Origin: Candidatus Melainabacteria bacterium
GTDB lineage: Bacteria; Cyanobacteriota; Vampirovibrionia; Obscuribacterales; Obscuribacteraceae
Reading direction: 5' to 3'
NCBI GenBank assembly: GCA_023250095.1
Contig: JAHFBI010000006.1
Span: 1 to 41,958, forward strand
DNA length: 41,958 nt
Shown here one piece after another: positions 37,220 to 41,958 of this stretch. Numbering within the stretch: the first letter of the stretch is position 1; every line of letters begins with the position of its first letter. The position numbers and the translations under genes are program-made. The notes below the pieces were generated by a model. It did not search any database. It saw only the letters and a list, made by a program, of their open reading frames with translations, and was not told where the DNA came from.

Positions 37220-37684
37220 ATGACTACATGCAACGAAATCATGACGAAAGATGTCGTCTGCTGCGTTCCATCCACACCAGTCGATATGGTGGCACGCTTG
37301 ATGAGAGTGCGCGATATTGGCTCAGTAGCTATTGTGGAGGACCTCTCCACGAACAAACTTGTGGGACTGATTACTGACCGCGACATAGTCTTGCGTATTG
37401 TCGCTGAAGGCAAAAATCCCAAGACGCTGCCAGTGGAGGACTTCATGACGCGCAGGCTGATAACCTGCGAGAAGGATGCAGGCGTTGATAATGCTCTGAC
37501 TCTCATGGAAAAACACCAGATTCGCCGGCTGCCTATTATCGATTCCTCAGGCAGGGTCACCGGCATTATTGCTACATCCGATATAGTTTCCCGGCTCAGG
37601 CAGTCCGACAAAACAACCGGGCTGTTCCAGGCCATATTGCGCATGCGTGCCCCAATCCGTCCGCAAGTGGCAGCACCGATTTAA
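37220..37684 (+). CDS. CBS-domain pair protein
   Basis: IMTKDVVCCVPSTPVDMVARLMRVRDIGSVAIVED...GLITDRDIVLR and DFMTRRLITCEKDAGVDNALTLMEKHQIRRLPIID. Confidence 0.93.
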   Translation: MTTCNEIMTKDVVCCVPSTPVDMVARLMRVRDIGSVAIVEDLSTNKLVGLITDRDIVLRIVAEGKNPKTLPVEDFMTRRLITCEKDAGVDNALTLMEKHQIRRLPIIDSSGRVTGIIATSDIVSRLRQSDKTTGLFQAILRMRAPIRPQVAAPI

Positions 37685-37711
37685 GTCCGGCAGGACTTAG
37701 AGACGATTCTC

Positions 37712-38467
37712 TCAACGCAGAGCCTGCCCTTCCAGAAAAACTTTCCAGAGCGGCTTTCCATCTTGATCATAATCAATGTTCAAGATCTTCAAGTGCATGC
37801 GGCGTGGAGCTTCAAGCTTCAAAAGGCATGACACTTCGGTAAAGCCCGAGTGAACAGCCGTCCCGAGCCGATCGACCACTGTGACCGCGTCTATCCGCGT
37901 TTGCTCGATTGTCCTGGGCGTTAGTTGGCTGAGATCATTGGAAACAGTCAAGGGCATGTTGAAGCCGCCCGACACCAGCGCCGGTCCACGGCTTGTCGTC
38001 AGCTGAATCTTCAGACCACGGGCAAAAGAGACATCTGACGTATCCAGAACAAGAGCCCCATCTGCGCCCCGAAGAAAGGAAAGAACAATTTGCCCCCTCT
38101 TGCCGTATTTGAAATATCGCTGCGTCTCAACTATAAATTGCAAACAATAAGGCTCGCCACCATGTTGCTCAGGATAGGACTGTAGGCACTTTATTGAAAC
38201 AGAGCCCCACCATTTCCCGCAGAAAGCATCGCTCACGGGACCCTTAGCAAAGGCTCCCTCAGTCGTCCTTGCCCGAAGCAAGTCGGCAGGCAAAACCGGC
38301 TCAGCGCCGAATTCAATCGCCTCCACCCTGCCGAGCATAGGGCGATTAACTCCGCTTTCTTGCACAGGAGTATTTGCCTCAGACGATAAGAAAAGCCCGC
38401 AGACAGCCGCGGGAATTGCCAAAAAACAGATGGCAGCACAAGCATATCGCCCCTTCATCAGCCGCAT
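37712..38467 (-). CDS. Hypothetical secreted protein
   Basis: N-terminal hydrophobic signal (YACAAICFLAIPAAVCGLFLSS), long ORF. Confidence 0.6.
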   Translation of the reverse strand: MRLMKGRYACAAICFLAIPAAVCGLFLSSEANTPVQESGVNRPMLGRVEAIEFGAEPVLPADLLRARTTEGAFAKGPVSDAFCGKWWGSVSIKCLQSYPEQHGGEPYCLQFIVETQRYFKYGKRGQIVLSFLRGADGALVLDTSDVSFARGLKIQLTTSRGPALVSGGFNMPLTVSNDLSQLTPRTIEQTRIDAVTVVDRLGTAVHSGFTEVSCLLKLEAPRRMHLKILNIDYDQDGKPLWKVFLEGQALR

Positions 38468-39039
38468 ACCGCCTTCCCGGAAAAGAAGATTTTAGCAGGG
38501 AGCCTCAGGTACCATAGATGCATTGTTAGCTAAAATAGTCCATCCGACACAAATTCTCATGAGGACATAACAAACACCACCCACAATACCCTTCGAAACC
38601 AAATTCCTTACTGGTACCGGCGGCAACTCTTAGCGCCATGTCCATGGCTTTGCGCCTCTGGTTCTTGAACCTGAGAGGCAAGGAGCTGTCTTACGAAATC
38701 TGTTCTGACACTCCTCTTGTAATAGTTCAGAACGGATTCGAGAGCCGCGTGCAAATCCAGTTCGACGGACAGCTGGTTGCTGACGTCCATCTCTTGCTGG
38801 CAAGAATATGTAATTCTGGCAACGCATCCATAAAAGACCAGAGTAAGATTCAGTCCGGCACTCTTGAACAAGAAAGACTTTCTTCTGGCAAAAGTCCTTG
38901 TAAGCCACCCACCATTTTCTGCGGTGAGAGTCACACGTCACATCGAAGGCATCCACGAAATCACGCAAATGAAAGAGCATGTCATGCTCCCGATCATAAT
39001 GGGCAATGCCAAGGCAGCGGCCAGGCTGCTGGCCCTTCT

Positions 39040-39135
39040 GCTGACTGATCCGGAGAACTCTTCCGGCTGTCTTTCGGACAGGTCTTTCCTGCCTGTTGCT
39101 TTCCGGCTTCGGCTACCTGCCGATGTCGGTAGGAC
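39040..39135. repeat. Degenerate tetranucleotide-like intergenic tract
   Basis: ctga ctga tccg gaga actc ttcc ggct gtct ...; ttccggct at 39061 and 39101 (offset 40). Confidence 0.4.
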
Positions 39136-39258
39136 TCTAGTCCCCAGAAAAGAACCGCAAGACTCTGTGCAGACTGCTGGATCTGCCCAAAGAAGTCGCT
39201 ATGTAACTATGCACTCATCACTGAGCGCTCTGCCGTATATCGTCAGGCTGTGAAAGCA

Positions 39259-39465
39259 TCAAGCCGATGCTGCGCCGCGTTTCTGGAAGAAGTGATAAGC
39301 CTCGTAAAGAGCACAGACTCCCACGAGTCCGTACACCACTCTCGTCCACATACTGGCATCACCCAGAAGAGTGGTAACAAGATTGTAGTTAAAAGCCCCT
39401 ACCAGACCCCAGTTCAGTCCACCTACTAGCAACAGAACCATGGCTATAAAATCGAAGTTTTTCAT
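39259..39465 (-). CDS. DUF378 domain-containing small membrane protein
   Basis: MKNFDFIAMVLLLVGGLNWGLVGAFNYNLV...VYGLVGVCALYE. Confidence 0.88.
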   Translation of the reverse strand: MKNFDFIAMVLLLVGGLNWGLVGAFNYNLVTTLLGDASMWTRVVYGLVGVCALYEAYHFFQKRGAASA

Positions 39466-40036
39466 TTGCGTATACCTGTTCCACATATATCAAACTCAGC
39501 CGAGGAGCGGTTCTCCTCCGGCCGTTTTCTTATGCTTAATTTAAGTTTAATACCGCTTCCGGTATCATGTCAAGAGACGCTTGCGCAGGATCCCTTACAG
39601 GGAGCGAATTTCGGCGGTCGTTTCCGGAAAAGCAATCCCAAAGAAACGACGCCCTGACAATTCCGCCTGGCACAGCACTACCCTGGACCCGTGTGCCCGG
39701 CACGTTTCGCTTCTGCAGCTCGAGCAATTCCTGGCAAAAACAGTCGAAGAAATATCTGCAAGCAACTCTGCTACCAGGTGCCGCAGAGCTCGTCCCTTGA
39801 GCGCAAAGACTCTTCCTCAAGCCACTGAGTCGAGAAATTAGAGAAATAAGCAAGGCACAGATATCACGCTCTGCCAGGCGCCCTTACCGGAGTTCAGGCA
39901 ATCTCGCACCATCAAAGAGATTGGCAGAACAAGCCGGTAGAATGTCCCAAATCGAGGCGACAGGCAACTTCCCTCAACACTGCAGACTCTCGAGGTTTAG
40001 CAAAACCAGTCCTTCGGACTCTTGTGTCAATGGTTT

Positions 40037-40255
40037 TTAGTGCCCCTGACTCATCCAGATGATGGCAGCCGCAGCCGAAGCAAGAGCGACAAGCACACCG
40101 ACAAGCTGGCGAGGCAGTGCCGCTTTTGGTCCAGATGGCGCCAGCGAATAAGAGCCACACTTCCGGCAAGCTACCCTGTGTTCGAAGTGCAAGGCATCGC
40201 AGTGGCTGCAAATTAGAGGATTGACCTGTGTGGGTTTTGTCTTTGTAGACTGCAT
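40037..40255 (-). CDS. Small zinc-ribbon membrane protein (hypothetical)
   Basis: ICSHCDALHFEHRVACRKCGS two CxxC knuckles followed by one TM helix. Confidence 0.6.
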   Translation of the reverse strand: MQSTKTKPTQVNPLICSHCDALHFEHRVACRKCGSYSLAPSGPKAALPRQLVGVLVALASAAAAIIWMSQGH

Positions 40256-40457
40256 GATTGTTTCAGACCTTTGTTTTTCAGGATGGCGCATCAGGTGAAT
40301 CTTACAGCCTTGCTTGACATCCGTCAAAGGGGATTTTCCCCATCCTTTCCCTGCCACAAGGAAAAACTCGCATCAAGGTTGCAGCAAACCCGGCAAAGTC
40401 CGGACAGAAAGTTCACTGGGAAGGCAACCGGTCACCAGGCTCACCGAGGCGGAGAAC

Positions 40458-41417
40458 TCACTTGGTGATTGTGCTGGATCTTTTATTGGCAAGAGTGCGC
40501 TTGAAAAACTTGAGGACAGCCTCGAATTGACTGGGCCCGCCAAATGCATGCCCGCCCCCTTGAACTATCGCCAGAGAAACGTCTGCACCTGCTTTCTTCA
40601 AAAGTCCGTAAAGTTCTTCGCTTTGAGCTTTGGGAACGATATCGTCGCGATCTCCGTGCATGATCAAAAAGGGCGGTGTGCTGGCGCTGACATATGTGAC
40701 CGGGCTGGCAATGGACAGACTGTGTTTGTCCATTGCGCCTCCCATGAAAGGATAAACAGGCGAAGATTTGCCCGAAAAGCTCATCCGATTGTCAGGCGGG
40801 CACTGCTTCGGCGCGCTCACCAGGTCGGTGGGTCCGCACCAGTCGCAGACCGCCTGCACGCGGCTGGAAGCTTTTAAATTGCCGCTGTCACCTTCCATCT
40901 CAAGGCGATCTCCGGTCGTCCCGAGCAGAGCTGCCAGATGACCGCCAGCCGATGAACCCCAGACACCAATCCGCTCGGGATCGATATGAAAGCGCCCGGC
41001 ACTGGTGCGAAGGAAGCGGACAGCAGCTTTGCAATCGTGGATCTGAGCTGGAAAGGCGGCCTCCTGGCTCAGCCTGTAATTGACGCTGGCGGCAGCAAAA
41101 CCTTCAGGCAGGAAAAGAGCCGGCGGACACTCCCCCTTGTTTCCCGCCAGCCAGGCCCCGCCATGTATCCAAATAATGAGCGGGCAAGGTCGGCTACCAG
41201 GCGGCGGCAAATAAAGATCGAGAGTCTGAGCCCGGTTATGGCTGCCCGACACATAAGGCAGATCCTTGTATGTCCTTCTGTCCGGGTCAAAGCCGCTCCC
41301 GGGCGCTGAAGGAGCTGACTCATACCTGCTCTGAGCCAGGGGCACTGCTTCCCGGCAGCCAGTAAGGACCGGCACCAGAACAAACAGGCTGATAAGGGCT
41401 CTTTTCTTTGCTTTCAT
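40458..41417 (-). CDS. Alpha/beta hydrolase lipoprotein (BD-FAE/carboxylesterase-like)
   Basis: Lipobox LTGC; IIWIHGGAWLAGNK; GVWGSSAGGHLAALL; MHGDRDDIVP; GGGHAFGG. Confidence 0.9.
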   Translation of the reverse strand: MKAKKRALISLFVLVPVLTGCREAVPLAQSRYESAPSAPGSGFDPDRRTYKDLPYVSGSHNRAQTLDLYLPPPGSRPCPLIIWIHGGAWLAGNKGECPPALFLPEGFAAASVNYRLSQEAAFPAQIHDCKAAVRFLRTSAGRFHIDPERIGVWGSSAGGHLAALLGTTGDRLEMEGDSGNLKASSRVQAVCDWCGPTDLVSAPKQCPPDNRMSFSGKSSPVYPFMGGAMDKHSLSIASPVTYVSASTPPFLIMHGDRDDIVPKAQSEELYGLLKKAGADVSLAIVQGGGHAFGGPSQFEAVLKFFKRTLANKRSSTITK

Positions 41418-41557
41418 CTTCCGTCTCACTGACGATTTTAGCCTCTGGCTTAGCCGGCCATAACAAGCCGGGTGGCAGGCTTAAGTTTGCCATATGGAGC
41501 GGATGCGGCACCTGGAATATATTATGAGAACCGACGCTTTAGAAGGAGGTATCAGTG

Positions 41558-41905
41558 ATGTCTCAGTTGGAATGGATATATCACCGCCGGGGCTGAACAA
41601 GTTGCATGAAAGCGCAAGAGTTTCTAGCGCAAAAAAAAGTTTTAGCTACAACCTCGGTCGACGCCCGCAAAACGGTACTGGGCCGCAGAGAAGCACTAGA
41701 ATTAGTAGCCACAGTCGATGAACTCTTTGCTTTGCGCGGCAAAAAAGTCGTGCATATCTATCTCAAGAAAGAAAGACCGGATGACAACACTTTGTGCCAA
41801 CTCTTGCTTGGTCCCACCGGCAATCTGCGCGCGCCAACGGTCAAACAAGGACGCAAATTGATCGTCGGCTTCGACGAGACAACCTATCTCAAAATCCTTA
41901 GTTGA
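41558..41905 (+). CDS. ArsC-family-like selenoprotein; Sec encoded by in-frame TGA at 41594-41596
   Basis: ATG 41558 after AGAAGGAGGT; reads MSQLEWIYHRRGUTSCMKAQEFLAQKKVLATTSVDARKT...LLGPTGNLRAPTVKQGRKLIVGFDETTYLKILS. ORF track shows only the part from 41606. Confidence 0.88.
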
Positions 41906-41958
41906 CCGTACCTTTTGTCTTCCTAGTCCAGGCTTGCCATATGAGGCTGGGAACACCG

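Noticed and set aside
38608-39250. Several overlapping ORFs on both strands (for example 38638-39048 +, 38630-38980 -)
   Set aside because: No ORF has convincing start context, composition or homology; left unannotated.
40329-40341. GGGGATTTTCCCC palindrome as terminator
   Set aside because: Short loop/stem, no T-tract in the relevant orientation.
1-41958. Global UGA recoding as an explanation for the 41594 TGA
   Set aside because: Many genes in the window end with TGA at expected C-termini, including the selenoprotein gene itself.

Overview
The window is a gene-dense bacterial chromosomal segment using the standard code (TGA is a normal stop in most genes). I saw no rRNA, tRNA, CRISPR array, prophage or intact IS element. 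The gene content (orthocaspase-TPR proteins, cyanobacterial-type metallothionein, many lineage-specific secreted/TPR proteins) looks like a non-photosynthetic Cyanobacteriota/Melainabacteria-type genome, but that placement is inference only. Recognisable genes: 2-hydroxyacyl-CoA dehydratase fragment plus its activase, AMP-forming acyl-CoA ligase, ketopantoate reductase-like protein, hemerythrin, patatin, a NiCoT-like transporter, a disrupted Ca2+/H+ antiporter, a Cu-type P1B ATPase, a papain-like peptidase candidate, fpg/mutM, an OmpR-family response regulator, subtilase, TadE/TadG-like proteins, an AbiEi-like regulator, an LPG-synthase-TM/flippase-like protein, a REC-HPt-REC-REC-GGDEF protein and separate HPt protein, an ACT-domain protein, peptide deformylase, a TPR-caspase, a metallothionein, a CBS protein, DUF378 and an alpha/beta hydrolase. 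The main observations beyond routine annotation are: (1) an ArsC-like selenoprotein at 41558-41905 with an in-frame UGA in a UxxC motif, truncated in the supplied ORF track; (2) six CGTG repeats at exactly 11-bp spacing (Pho-box-like geometry) at 19625-19683, upstream of a gene whose reading frame continues through an in-frame TAG to an upstream ATG; (3) a Ca2+/H+ antiporter frame broken exactly where the first cation-binding motif should be; (4) paired 38-bp palindrome-containing repeats upstream of an orphan AbiEi-like regulator; (5) several intergenic tracts with degenerate tetranucleotide periodicity; (6) a short Cys-rich metallothionein.
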